The position numbers and the translations under genes are program-made. The notes below the pieces were generated by a model. That model had not been told where the DNA came from. It saw only the letters and a program-made list of their open reading frames with translations, and did not search any database. From Rubrivivax sp. (GTDB lineage: Bacteria; Pseudomonadota; Gammaproteobacteria; Burkholderiales; Burkholderiaceae_C), in the NCBI GenBank assembly GCA_027485165.1, contig JAIXRN010000059.1:43599-107598 (forward strand): DNA of 64,000 nucleotides, given 5' to 3'. Each line of letters opens with the position of its first letter. The stretch's first letter is position 1. Below are positions 1 to 9,998 of this stretch, piece by piece.

Positions 1-1
1 C

Positions 2-3000
2 CGCATCGGCGTGATGCGCTACGAAGAGCACAGGGCCGTGGACAAGCTTCCCGAACTGCGCGCCATGGGGGTGGAGATGGCGCGCGTGCTGGGCGCCATC
101 CCGCGCCTGCCGGGGTCACTGTCGGCCGAAAGCAGCGGCCGCGACACTCTGGTGCACCTGAGCCTGGTGCTGTCGGCCAGCGAACTGGCGCTGCTGCCTT
201 TCGAACTGGCGAAGATGCCGATCGGCCCCACCAGCTGGACCGAAAGCTGGATGGCGCTGCAGTCGCGTGTGCCGGTCGTCATCACCCGCCGCACGCGCAA
301 CGTCACCCCGCGCGAAGGCCCGTGGCTGAGGCAGCCGCGGATATTGTTCATCTGCGCCGAAACCGACCCCGACGCGCCGAACAGCGTGCCCTTCAAGGAA
401 CACCGCCTGGCGCTGATCAACGCTGTACGCCCCTTCATGCAGCCGGCCGACCGCGAACCGGTGGTCAGCCACGGCGGCCAGCGCGAACAGTTCGGCAGCC
501 TGCTGACCGTGCTGCGCAAGCCGCGCTTCGAAGACGTGGTGGCCGAATGCGCCAGCCACCGCTACACCTGCATCCACGTGCTGGCGCACGGCCGCGAAGA
601 CCGCAGCCTGGGCGACAACAGCTACGGTTTGGAACTGCACCCGCGCGACGGCGTGATTTCCGGCGAACGCCTGGCCAGCGCCTTCACGGCGCTGCACGGT
701 GGCCGCATCCACCGGCCCGACGTGGTGACCCTGGCCACCTGCGACAGCGGCAACAACGAAGCCGCGGTGCTGACCCCCGGGGCCAGCATCGCCCACCTGC
801 TGCACCAGGCCGGCGTGCCGCTGGTGCTGGCTTCGCAGTTCCCCTTGTCGAAGCTGGGCTCGGTGCGCGTGGCGCGGCTCTTCTACAGCGGGCTGATGTG
901 GGGCGACAACCCCTGGGTGCTGCTGCACCGCGTGCGTACCAACCTGCATGGCACCATGGGCCCGGGCGACCACGACTGGGCCAGCCTGGTGGTCTACGAA
1001 GCCCTGAACCTGGACACCTACAAGCTGGACCAGGCGCGCTACCAGCAGTGCTACCAGGCCATGCTGGCGGCCTGGATGGACGACGACGGCGCAGAAGATG
1101 AACTGGCAGCGCTGGATGAAGAGGCCGAGTCCGACGCCCTGGTGGGCCGCTGCAAGACCAGCAGCGTGCTGCCGCGCCTGCCCGTGGACAGCAAGTTCTT
1201 CGGCATGCGTTCGCTGGCGCTGCGGGCCGACGCGCACCTGCAGAACGCCATCGACCACCTGGGCACCGTCGACCGTGCGCTGCGGCGCCAGAACGAGCAG
1301 GCCGAATTCGAAGACCGCGTGGCGCGCAGCTGCCGCGAACTGGAACACGCCATCGAAGACCACGAGGCCGCCTTGCTGGGCTTCCTGGTGAAGGACGGGC
1401 AGGGCATGAACGCGCCTTATCTGTCGCTGGTGGCGCTGATCCGCCTGCGCACGGTGCTGGGCCGGAAGATGGATGAAGGCATCCTGGAAACCGCGTCCTT
1501 CTGGCTCAATGCCGTGCTGCGCGAACCCGCGGCACGCGATGAACGCGTGTCGGTCTGGGCCTGCCTGACTGAGCTGGGCCTGCTGCGCACGCTGCACCCC
1601 GACGAAGGCGAGCGCCGCCGCGCGGCCGCCGAAGCGCTGCATGCCGCCAGCGAGATGGTCCGCCTGGACCGCGAGGGCCAGTCGATGGCCATGCGCTGGC
1701 TGCGCGTGCTGCTGGACACGTACATCCGGTTCTGGGGCGACAGGCGCTTTGAAGTCGCCATGGCGAACTTCGGCGAAACCGAACGGCCCAGCTTCCGCCT
1801 GGGCGAGATCAACCTGGTAGACACAGCCCGCCAGTTGCGTGACCAGCTGGACCGCCAGGGCTTGCGCCAGCAGCTGGGCCGTGCGCCCCGGCTGCTGCAG
1901 ACCGAGCTGAAGACCCTGGCCAAGCCCAGCGGGCGCGCGCGCCTGAAGCCCCCGCCGGCGCCACCCCTGCAGGCCTACGAGATGCCAGGCGAGCGTGGGG
2001 CTGCGGGCGAGACCGATTCAGACGACGACAGCGACCATGACGACGACCACGACGACGAACGAGACCACGAGCGCGACGAAGAACGCGACGACGACCAGCA
2101 AGACGGGCAAGACCAGGACGTCACGGCCAACGCGCCCGCGCTCCACCCTGCGTCCGCATCGTCGAGCCGGCTGGGCGCTGCACCCGCGGCGCCGCGGGCC
2201 GATGCACCGGCCGGCGCGCGCCGGCGTTCGTCTGCCGGCACAGGCTTCTTCCGCATCGACATGCTGCCCGCACGCCATGGCGACGCGCTGTGGATCGAAT
2301 ACGGCCGCGGCACGGCGGCGCCCGCGCGCGTGCTGGTGGACTGCGGCCCTGCGGGCGCCTACAAGCAGTTCCTGAAGCCCCGCATCGCCGCGCTGCCGCC
2401 CGCTCAGCGGCACTTCGAACTGTTCATCCTGTCGCACATCGACGACGACCACATCGGCGGCGCCATCCAGCTGCTGAAGGACGCACGCAGCCTGGGCGTG
2501 ACCTTTGGCGACATCTGGTTCAACGGCTTCAAGCACCTGCCAGGGGTGTTGAACGCCAAGCAGGGCGAAGCCTTCTCGGCCCTGATCCAGCAGCAGGGCC
2601 TGCCCTGGAACCGCATGGTGCGTGACCTGCAGCCCGACGACAGCGACGCTGTGGTGCGTGAAGCCGACGAGGTGCCGGAACTGCGCCTGCCCGGCGGCAT
2701 GCGGCTGACGCTGCTGTCGCCCACCCCCGTGCAGCTGGCCGCGCTGCGCCGCAGCTGGGTGAAGGAAATCGAAAAGGAAGGCCTGAAGCCGGGCGAACAG
2801 GCCACCGGCGAACGTTTCCTGGGCCAGGTGCCCGTGCCACCCACGCTGGAAACGGTGCCGGCCCTGGCGGCGGAAAAGTTCGATTCCGACACCACGGCCG
2901 CCAACGGCAGCAGCATCGCCGTGCTGGCCGAATTCGATGACAAGGCCGTCTTGCTGGGGGCCGATGCCTATGCCCCGGTGCTGGAACAGGCCGTGGACCT

Positions 3001-3370
3001 GCTGCGTGCGCGCCGCAAGCTGAAGAAGGACCAGCCGCTGCGGCTGTCGGCCTTCAAGCTGCCGCACCACGGCAGCCAGAACAACCTGAGCACGTCGCTG
3101 CTGCAGAAGCTGCGCTGCAGCGACTTCCTGGTGTCGACCAGCGGCGCGCGCTTCAATCACCCCGATTCACAAGCGATTTCGCGCGTGCTGATGCAGGCGC
3201 TGGCAGCCAAACAGCCGGCCCGGCTGCACTTTAACTACCGCGCGTCGGCCAAGCTGAACGGCGCCTGGGACGATGAGGCGCTGAAGCGCAAGTACCGCTA
3301 TGAAACCTTCTACCCCAGCGCAGCCGAAGGCGGGCTGAGCTACACCGTGCCCGACGTCGACCCGAGCTGA
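2..3370 (+). CDS. CHAT-domain protease fused to ComEC-type metallo-beta-lactamase (5' end outside window)
   Basis: The reading frame is open to the window edge, so the N-terminus is probably missing; the first in-window start (GTG-ATG at 11) is only a lower bound, and residues are numbered from it. The N-terminal third is a CHAT (caspase-like) domain with the expected dyad: His193 in HVLAHG and Cys244 in LATCDSGNN. A helical middle region follows, then a very acidic Asp/His/Arg linker (about residues 670-706). The C-terminus, from about residue 760, is a metallo-beta-lactamase fold of the ComEC/Rec2 type: SHIDDDHIGG with His809, Asp811, Asp813 and His814, LPHHGS at 1018-1022, and a late NHPD motif. 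By family knowledge CHAT domains are cysteine peptidases used in programmed death or signalling, and the MBL part may be a hydrolase or nuclease. The combination suggests a regulated effector, which is inference. It converges on the minus-strand vWA/MoxR operon. Confidence 0.85.
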   Translation, partial: RIGVMRYEEHRAVDKLPELRAMGVEMARVLGAIPRLPGSLSAESSGRDTLVHLSLVLSASELALLPFELAKMPIGPTSWTESWMALQSRVPVVITRRTRNVTPREGPWLRQPRILFICAETDPDAPNSVPFKEHRLALINAVRPFMQPADREPVVSHGGQREQFGSLLTVLRKPRFEDVVAECASHRYTCIHVLAHGREDRSLGDNSYGLELHPRDGVISGERLASAFTALHGGRIHRPDVVTLATCDSGNNEAAVLTPGASIAHLLHQAGVPLVLASQFPLSKLGSVRVARLFYSGLMWGDNPWVLLHRVRTNLHGTMGPGDHDWASLVVYEALNLDTYKLDQARYQQCYQAMLAAWMDDDGAEDELAALDEEAESDALVGRCKTSSVLPRLPVDSKFFGMRSLALRADAHLQNAIDHLGTVDRALRRQNEQAEFEDRVARSCRELEHAIEDHEAALLGFLVKDGQGMNAPYLSLVALIRLRTVLGRKMDEGILETASFWLNAVLREPAARDERVSVWACLTELGLLRTLHPDEGERRRAAAEALHAASEMVRLDREGQSMAMRWLRVLLDTYIRFWGDRRFEVAMANFGETERPSFRLGEINLVDTARQLRDQLDRQGLRQQLGRAPRLLQTELKTLAKPSGRARLKPPPAPPLQAYEMPGERGAAGETDSDDDSDHDDDHDDERDHERDEERDDDQQDGQDQDVTANAPALHPASASSSRLGAAPAAPRADAPAGARRRSSAGTGFFRIDMLPARHGDALWIEYGRGTAAPARVLVDCGPAGAYKQFLKPRIAALPPAQRHFELFILSHIDDDHIGGAIQLLKDARSLGVTFGDIWFNGFKHLPGVLNAKQGEAFSALIQQQGLPWNRMVRDLQPDDSDAVVREADEVPELRLPGGMRLTLLSPTPVQLAALRRSWVKEIEKEGLKPGEQATGERFLGQVPVPPTLETVPALAAEKFDSDTTAANGSSIAVLAEFDDKAVLLGADAYAPVLEQAVDLLRARRKLKKDQPLRLSAFKLPHHGSQNNLSTSLLQKLRCSDFLVSTSGARFNHPDSQAISRVLMQALAAKQPARLHFNYRASAKLNGAWDDEALKRKYRYETFYPSAAEGGLSYTVPDVDPS

Positions 3371-3417
3371 GCTGAGCTGAGCCTACCCTAGGGCGCGCGG
3401 CTGCGCCGCCCGCCGTG

Positions 3418-4542
3418 TCAGGCCAGCGGCGTGTCGACCACCGGCAGCGCGTCGATGTCGGCGGCCGGCTGGGGCGGCTGGTAGGGCGGGTACGCGGCCT
3501 GAGGAAGCTGCCCGGTGGGAAACTGGAATGGCGGTTGGCCGTTGCTGCGCCGCCGCAGCACCGACCGGTGCAGGGTCTCGCCGCAGGCTGGGCCCTGGCC
3601 GACAGGCCGCGTCACCGGGCGGCCCCACTGCATCAGCTTGTAGACCCAGCCGAATGAATCGTTCAAGGTTGAATCGAAGCGCGGCGTGAAGTAGCTCAGG
3701 TAGTTCGGGTTCATCTGCAGGCCCGCGTTGCGGGCATGCCCGACCATCCAGTGCAGCGCCTCGTTGGCCAGGCCGTCGGGGTCGTAGCTGCCGCCGACGT
3801 TTGAATGCACGCCCGCGAACCAGGTCTGGGCCAGGGTGCCTGCCCAGCCCGGCGGCTTCACGAACAGCGTGGCCTGGAAGGCCTTGCGGCGTTCGTCCAG
3901 GGCCAGGGCATGTGCCGCGTAGCGGATGCTGGGGTTCAGCTGCACGTCGTGGTACTGGTAGCGGGCGCTGTTGAAGAGCTGCCCGATCAGCCCGGGCGCG
4001 CCCAGGGCGCCCACCGTGTCCCACACGCCCAGAAAGGTGATGGGCGGGCATTCACGCGTCTTCTGGATGCGCTGCGTACCGTTTTTCTTGCGCGTGAAGA
4101 CGGCGCGGTAATCGTCGGTGTCCGGCAGCACGTTGGTTTCGTAGCAGCGGTACATCTCGGGCACGTAGAAGTCGTCTTCCTTGCGCACCAGGCCGTAGCG
4201 GTTCATGAAGCCGGCCAGGCTGCGCACGGTGAAGGCGCCGCGGCTGAAACCGAACAGGTACAGCTCGTCGCCCGGCTCATGGTTGTAGAGGATGAATCGG
4301 TACATCGCGCGGATGTTCGATTCCATGCCATGTCCGAAGGCGCCGCCGGTCAGTTCGTCCAGCGGCCCGCCGGTGCCGACGCCGGGGTGGTAGTAGACGA
4401 CCTGGTCGACACCGTCGTCGCTGCGCGTCTTCACCGCGCGCGCCACCTTGGTGACGTTGGTGGGCCGCCGCTTGCCGCTGTCGTCGTCGATCTGGTCCTG
4501 CTTGTTCCAGGTGCCGTCGGCACAGATCACGATGCGCTTCAT
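3418..4542 (-). CDS. DUF2235 alpha/beta-hydrolase (Tle1-like lipase family)
   Basis: A 374-residue protein with a DUF2235 start (KRIVICADGTWN) and a GxSxG nucleophile elbow, GFSRGAF, placing the catalytic Ser at about residue 100. The later GVWDTVGALG segment is typical of the family and supplies an acidic residue. DUF2235 is related to type VI secretion phospholipases of the Tle1 group and also occurs as stand-alone cytosolic hydrolases. I see no signal peptide and no membrane segment. It is the last gene of a minus-strand run with the vWA, DUF58, MoxR and protease genes, 91 bases after the vWA stop, and ends 47 bases from the stop of the convergent CHAT-MBL gene. No type VI genes are present, so an effector role inside the island is inference. 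Substrate unknown. Confidence 0.85.
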   Translation of the reverse strand: MKRIVICADGTWNKQDQIDDDSGKRRPTNVTKVARAVKTRSDDGVDQVVYYHPGVGTGGPLDELTGGAFGHGMESNIRAMYRFILYNHEPGDELYLFGFSRGAFTVRSLAGFMNRYGLVRKEDDFYVPEMYRCYETNVLPDTDDYRAVFTRKKNGTQRIQKTRECPPITFLGVWDTVGALGAPGLIGQLFNSARYQYHDVQLNPSIRYAAHALALDERRKAFQATLFVKPPGWAGTLAQTWFAGVHSNVGGSYDPDGLANEALHWMVGHARNAGLQMNPNYLSYFTPRFDSTLNDSFGWVYKLMQWGRPVTRPVGQGPACGETLHRSVLRRRSNGQPPFQFPTGQLPQAAYPPYQPPQPAADIDALPVVDTPLA

Positions 4543-4633
4543 TCAGCCCTCCGGCCATTCTTGTTGCGCCGGACTGTGCACTGGCGCAAGGGGCTGTGCA
4601 ACGACTTTTGCGCCCGCTGGCGCCGCGCCTGCT

Positions 4634-5665
4634 TCAGGCCACGCGCCCGAACCACCACAGGGAAAGGCCGGCCGCCGTGACCGCCAGCAGGGCGCCGAGA
4701 GCAGCGAACAGGGCCGTGACCTCGGTTTCCTTGCGTTCCACCACCATGCGCGAGGACAGCGATTCGTAGACCTTCTTCAGGTCTTCGGCGGTGCCGGCAT
4801 AGAAGTATTCGCCATGCGTCAGCACCGAGACGTTCTTCAGCGTTTCCTCGTCCAGCTTGACGCGCATGCTCCAGCCTTCGAAGCCGATGACTTCACCGCT
4901 GGTGGTGCCAATGCCCACCGTGTAGACGCGGATGCCGCGCTCGGCCGCCATCTTGGCGGCATCCAGCGGGTCGGGGCCGGTGGTGCGCTGGCCGTCGGTC
5001 AGCATGATGATGGCCGCCGAGTTGTAGCTGCCCGGGGCTACGGGCGTGAAAGCCTTGTCTTCCTTCTTGCCGATTTCCTTGCCCGGGAAGTTGCGCTGGC
5101 CGGTGATGTTTTGGATCTCGATGCCGTGGTCCGGGAACAGCGTAGCCAGGCTCAGGATGATGCCGCTGCCGGTGGCCGTGCCGCGCTGCAGCTGGAAGCG
5201 GTCGATGGCGGCGATGACGTCGTCTCGGCTGGTGGTGGGGGCCTGCACCACCGCGGCGGTGCCAGCGAACGACACCACGCCCACTTTCACTTCGCGCGGC
5301 AGGTTTTCGACGAAGGCCTTGGCCGCCACCTGCGAAGCCACCAGGCGGTTGGGCTTGACGTCTTCGGCGCGCATGCTGCCGGACACGTCCATGGCCAGCA
5401 TGATGGTGCGCTCTGCCAAGGGCAGGGTGATGATGGCCGTGGGCCGGGCGATCGACAGCAGCAGCGCCGCCATGGCCAGCAGCAGCAACAGCGGCGGCAC
5501 ATGCCGGCGCCAGCCCGGGCCGCGGCCCAAGGCCATCTTCGCCACCTGGATGCTGGCCAGCCGCACGGTGCTGCGGCGCTTGCGCTTCAGGATCCAGCTG
5601 TACAGCAGCACCAGCAGCGGCAGCGCCAGCAGCAGCCACAGCATCGTGGGCCAGATGAACTTCAT
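4634..5665 (-). CDS. vWA-domain membrane protein (BatA-like)
   Basis: 343 residues with two N-terminal hydrophobic segments (about 7-26 and 56-73), then a von Willebrand A domain and a C-terminal hydrophobic segment (about 318-340). The metal-ion-dependent adhesion site is intact: MDVSGSM (Asp93, Ser95, Ser97), with a later LTDGQ motif. This is the layout of BatA/'aerotolerance' vWA proteins that work with MoxR ATPases and DUF58 proteins. It overlaps the upstream DUF58 gene by 4 bases (ATGA), so the two are translationally coupled. By family knowledge MoxR-vWA pairs act as chaperone-like remodelling modules for metal or envelope enzymes; here the neighbours suggest a regulatory partner for the protease or the CHAT protein. 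Confidence 0.9.
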   Translation of the reverse strand: MKFIWPTMLWLLLALPLLVLLYSWILKRKRRSTVRLASIQVAKMALGRGPGWRRHVPPLLLLLAMAALLLSIARPTAIITLPLAERTIMLAMDVSGSMRAEDVKPNRLVASQVAAKAFVENLPREVKVGVVSFAGTAAVVQAPTTSRDDVIAAIDRFQLQRGTATGSGIILSLATLFPDHGIEIQNITGQRNFPGKEIGKKEDKAFTPVAPGSYNSAAIIMLTDGQRTTGPDPLDAAKMAAERGIRVYTVGIGTTSGEVIGFEGWSMRVKLDEETLKNVSVLTHGEYFYAGTAEDLKKVYESLSSRMVVERKETEVTALFAALGALLAVTAAGLSLWWFGRVA

Positions 5666-6739
5666 GGTGCAGCCTCCTGGGGCGAGGGCTTGGACGGGAT
5701 GTGGGGCGATGTCACGGGCGATGTCGGGGCGGCGGCCGAGCGGGCGCGCTGCAGGTGGGCCGGGAAGCGCCGGCCGGCGCCCAGCCTGGCGCGCTGGCGG
5801 CGCATGTCGGCGTAGCGCAGCAGGGCGTCCAGCAGGTCGTCGTCGGTGGCCAGTTCCAGGATGTCGGCGCCGCTGGCCGACAGGTCCTGAATCAGCTGTG
5901 CTTCCTGGGCTTCGGCGATGGCGGCATAGCGTTCGCGGAAGGCCGGGTCGGCGGCGTCGATCAACAGCTGCTCGCCGGTCTCGGCGTCTTCCACTGTCAC
6001 CAGGCCAACGTCAGGCAGGGCCATTTCCAGCGGGTCGTACAGGCGCACGGCCACCACTTCGTGCCGCTGCGCCAGCCGCGCAAGCGGTTTTTGCCAGCCG
6101 GGGCTGCTGATGAAGTCGCTGACCACGAACACCAGGCCACGGCGGCGGATGTTGCCTTCGGCCTGGACCAGCAGGTCGGCCAGGTGCGTGCCTTCAGTGC
6201 CGGCCTGGTCTGCTGCCCGTGTCTGCCGTACCGGCCGGGGCTGCGGCGGGCGTGGCTGCAGCATGCGCTGCAGCAGGCCCAGCACATGGCTGCGGGTGGT
6301 GCCGGGCTGCAGCACCGCGTCCACCCGCTGGCCGAAGAACATCGCGCCCACGCGGTTGCCGTGGCGGGTGATCACGCGCGCCAGCGTGGCCACGAAGCCG
6401 GTGGACACGTTGAGCTTGGTGATGTCGCGGCTGCCGAAGTTGACGCTGCCCGACAGGTCCAGCAGGAACCAGGCCGTCAGGTCGCGGTCTTCGATGAACT
6501 GGCGTACGTAGGGCTGCTGCAGGCGCGCCGTGACGTTCCAGTCGATGTGGCGCACGTCGTCGTGGTGCTGGTATTCGCGCAGGTCGGCCAGGTCCACGCC
6601 CGCGCCGCGGAACAGGGTGCGGTAGTCGCCCTGCAGCAGGCCGTCCAGGCGCCGGATGACGGTCCATTCCAGGCGCCGCAGCAGCTGCTCGGGCACCGGC
6701 ACCGGCGTGCCGGCGCCGGTGCCTGCCAGGCCGGCGGCA

Positions 6740-6756
<17 letters not shown>
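5662..6756 (-). CDS. DUF58 domain-containing protein
   Basis: 364 residues. The hallmark DUF58 stretch is present: REYQHHDDVRHIDWNVTAR followed by an arginine-rich continuation, then a degenerate vWA-like fold with DLSGSVNFGS where the metal site would lie. No membrane segments are obvious. DUF58 proteins nearly always sit between moxR and a vWA gene and are thought to be MoxR adaptors or substrates. It overlaps moxR by 17 bases upstream and the vWA gene by 4 bases downstream, so all three are almost certainly co-translated. The C-terminal tail (about the last 30 residues) is Ser/Pro-rich and probably disordered. Confidence 0.9.
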
Positions 6757-7750
<994 letters not shown>

Positions 7751-7814
7751 GGTGGGTGTCCGGGGTGGGCGGGCTGGGCGGGGGGGGGCAGGGCAGGGCA
7801 GGGATTGGGGCGGT

Positions 7815-8804
7815 TCAGAACGGCGGCATGCCGGCAGCCGCAGCGGCGTTTTCGATCGGCACCGCAAAACCGATGCCGATGAAGGTGCGCTGTTCAGACG
7901 GGTTCAGGATGGCGGTGACGATGCCCACAACATGGCCGTCCATGGTGACCAGCGGGCCACCGGAATTGCCGGGGTTGGCCGCCGCGTCGAACTGGATCAG
8001 GTTGGTCAGCGTCTTCTCGCCCTCGGGCGACCGGAACTCGCGCTTCAGCCCCGACACCACGCCGTAGCTGACCGATGGCCCGATGCCGAAGGGGTGGCCT
8101 ACGGCAATGACGTGGTCGCCTGGCCGCAGGTCGCTGGTGGACTTCATCGTCGCGGCTTCCAGGTCGTCGGGCAGGCTGGTGGCGCGCAGCACGGCCAGGT
8201 CGTTCTCGGGCTGGACACCGACGACCTGGGCGTCGCTCATGTGGCCGTTGGCGAAGCGCACGCGCAGGCGCTTGGCGCCGGCCACCACGTGCAGGTTGGT
8301 CAGGATGGTGCCGTTGTCGACGATGACCACGCCCGTGCCCACGCTGCGTTCGCTGTTGCGGTCGGGGCTGGCGCCGCTGGACTTGTCGTCGCCGGCGTCT
8401 TCGTCGCGCATGAAACCCGTGACGCGCACCACCGAAGGCAGGATCTCTTCGTAGGCCTTGGCGGCGAACGAGGGCAGAGGTTCCTTTTCCAGCGACTGAC
8501 GGACGGCGGTGTCGATGTCGCCCTGGGTGACGACGCGGGGGCCCGGGCGCCACTGCTGCACCGCCAGCATGCCCACCACGGCCAGCAGGGCGCCGATCAG
8601 GGCCCAAAGCGGGGCGCGGCGGTCGCGGATTGAGCGGGTTGAGGAAGCGCCAGTACTGGCTGTTTGAGCTGATTCCTCAGTTCTAGCGCTGTCGGGTGCG
8701 TCACTGCCCGATGCTGCGTTCACAGGCTGCGCCGAATCCGTAGCGGCCGAGGCCGACGGCAAGGCGTTGCGGGGCGAACGGCTGTAGAGCGGGGCCTTTT
8801 TCAT
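7815..8804 (-). CDS. Membrane-anchored trypsin-like (HtrA-type) serine protease without PDZ
   Basis: 329 residues. A Ser/Ala-rich cytosolic N-terminus of about 60 residues leads into one membrane segment (about 65-84), then a chymotrypsin-fold domain with a complete triad: His172 in LTNLHVV, Asp202 in NDLAVL and Ser281 in NPGNSGGPLV. The chain ends shortly after the fold, so no PDZ domain is present, unlike DegP or DegS. The topology predicts a periplasmic protease. It is the first gene of the minus-strand run to MoxR, DUF58, vWA and DUF2235. Trypsin-like proteases joined to MoxR-vWA modules are known from NTP-dependent conflict systems, so the gene may be the island's effector or activator; an ordinary envelope stress protease is the alternative. 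Confidence 0.92.
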   Translation of the reverse strand: MKKAPLYSRSPRNALPSASAATDSAQPVNAASGSDAPDSARTEESAQTASTGASSTRSIRDRRAPLWALIGALLAVVGMLAVQQWRPGPRVVTQGDIDTAVRQSLEKEPLPSFAAKAYEEILPSVVRVTGFMRDEDAGDDKSSGASPDRNSERSVGTGVVIVDNGTILTNLHVVAGAKRLRVRFANGHMSDAQVVGVQPENDLAVLRATSLPDDLEAATMKSTSDLRPGDHVIAVGHPFGIGPSVSYGVVSGLKREFRSPEGEKTLTNLIQFDAAANPGNSGGPLVTMDGHVVGIVTAILNPSEQRTFIGIGFAVPIENAAAAAGMPPF

Positions 8805-8916
8805 GGCGAGGTCGGGGCGGGCCCCGGGCAGGTGGAGATTCCTGAGATGACACTATCACGTTGCGAAGGGGCTTGTGTGGCGGGTGGTGGTTGGGGTGGC
8901 GCTCATGGCAACTGGA

Positions 8917-9068
8917 TCAAGCTGAACTGCGCGCCTCAGCCAGCGAAAGCTTCTTGATCTCAGCTGGACTCAAGCACTCTCGAATCCGTCCATACAGTTC
9001 CGCTGCGTACTTGTAGTTGCCGAGACGGAATGCGTCTTCCGCAAGCGGCCGCAGCTGGGCCGAAAGAA
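8917..9068 (-). pseudogene. 3' remnant of an unidentified gene cut by the IS5-type fragment
   Basis: A minus-strand stretch encodes a natural-looking C-terminus, including RPLAEDAFRLGNYKYAAEL and RIRECLSPAEIKKLSLA, ending at 8917. It reads like a helical, TPR-like tail. Upstream of about 9068 the frame enters antisense transposase sequence, so the front of the gene is lost. Lower GC than the neighbours and a position next to a toxin/immunity pair suggest a remnant orphan immunity or accessory gene. Family not recognised. Confidence 0.5.
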
Positions 9069-9584
9069 CCTCAAGGGCAGGGCAACCAGTGGCATTTCGG
9101 TATGAAGATGCACTCGGGCGTGGATGCCGAGCCAGGCCTGATCCACAGCGTGGTCTGCACTGCGGCGCATGAGGCTGACGTGGCCCACGCACACGAGCTG
9201 CTGCACGGCCAGGAGACCCAGGTCCACAGCGACAGCGGCTACACCGGGTTGGACAGGCGCGACGAGATCGCGTCTGCGCAGGACGAGGGTCGACTGCGCA
9301 AAGACATCGACTGGCGCATCGCCATGAAGCGCGGCCAACTGAAGGCCATGCCCAAAGGCCCGGCCAAAGCGCTGTGCGAGTGGTTCAAACGGCGAAAGGC
9401 CCAGGTGCGAGCCGTCGTGGAGCACCCCTTCCACATCATCAAGAACCTGTTCGGCTACCGCAAAGTCAGCTACCGCGGTATCGCCAAGAACGAGGCTCGG
9501 GCCAAAACGCAGGCGGCGCTGGTCAACCTGTACATCTCCAGGCGCCGATTGATGACCAAAGGGGTCAGGGCGTCTACCGCTTGA
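9063..9584 (+). pseudogene. IS5-family transposase, 5'-truncated
   Basis: The frame encodes the C-terminal half of an IS5-type DDE transposase: GNQWHFGMKMHSGVD, then HSDSGYTG with the second catalytic Asp, and AVVEHPFHIIKNLFGYRKVSYRG with the catalytic Glu. The first catalytic Asp and the N-terminal DNA-binding part are absent. The family-like sequence begins near 9063-9078, and an ATG at 9030 belongs to the flanking remnant. The element is therefore a dead fragment. It sits between a broken gene and an rhs toxin/immunity pair, a common place for IS debris. Confidence 0.8.
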
Positions 9585-9713
9585 AGATCGGCCGAAAAGC
9601 GGCTGCTTCAATCCCAGAAAAGGTCTTCTGCCCGTCCGCAACAAGCTTCAGCAGCCGTGATGGCGAACAGCATCGAGCTGGTGATCGCTGAAAGCGTGTT
9701 GATCAGCGATTCC

Positions 9714-9998
9714 TTAGAGCTTGTACCGCACCCTTGCCTCTTTTGCTGAGATGACCGTCAGTGTTGGTGCTCCGCCACCGTGGCTAGGACTGTCCGGGTA
9801 AGTTAGTTCCCAATATCGCCCGTCACTGTGGTCCAGGTACAGCATTGCCCAGCCGTCGTCTGAAGCGGCCAATTCAACCAAGTAATACTTGACCAAATCA
9901 TTGATTCGTGATGCCAGCTGGTCGGCTTGAGAGCGCTCGCCATCAAAAAACCAGCCCCCGATGATTTCGGTCTCCCCAGGGAGTATTTTGTTTGACAT
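9714..9998 (-). CDS. Imm27-like immunity protein
   Basis: 94 residues. The start ETEIIGGW, central GWAMLYLD, DGRYWELTYP and late SHGGGAP match the pattern I recall for immunity protein family Imm27, which protects against toxins at Rhs or CdiA tips. The ATG shares one base with the TAA of the upstream rhs gene (TAATG), giving the tight toxin-immunity coupling expected. GC is lower than in the rhs core, as is usual for exchanged tips. Family assignment is from memory of the motif pattern; the immunity role follows from position. Confidence 0.7.
   Translation of the reverse strand: MSNKILPGETEIIGGWFFDGERSQADQLASRINDLVKYYLVELAASDDGWAMLYLDHSDGRYWELTYPDSPSHGGGAPTLTVISAKEARVRYKL

Noticed and set aside
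116..1642. 508-codon open frame antisense to the CHAT-MBL gene
   Set aside because: His/Gln/Ala-rich translation with no domain, an antisense shadow of GC-biased codons. Similar long shadows elsewhere (for example 18007-19851, 19766-21298, 48886-51009 on the minus strand) were dropped for the same reason.
3371..3417. Intrinsic terminator between convergent genes
   Set aside because: GC-rich partial dyad after a GAGCT repeat, but no T-run and imperfect pairing; too weak to call.
7751..7867. N-terminal extension of MoxR
   Set aside because: Pro/Arg-rich, runs over a G-run, and homologues start at the ATG at 7750.
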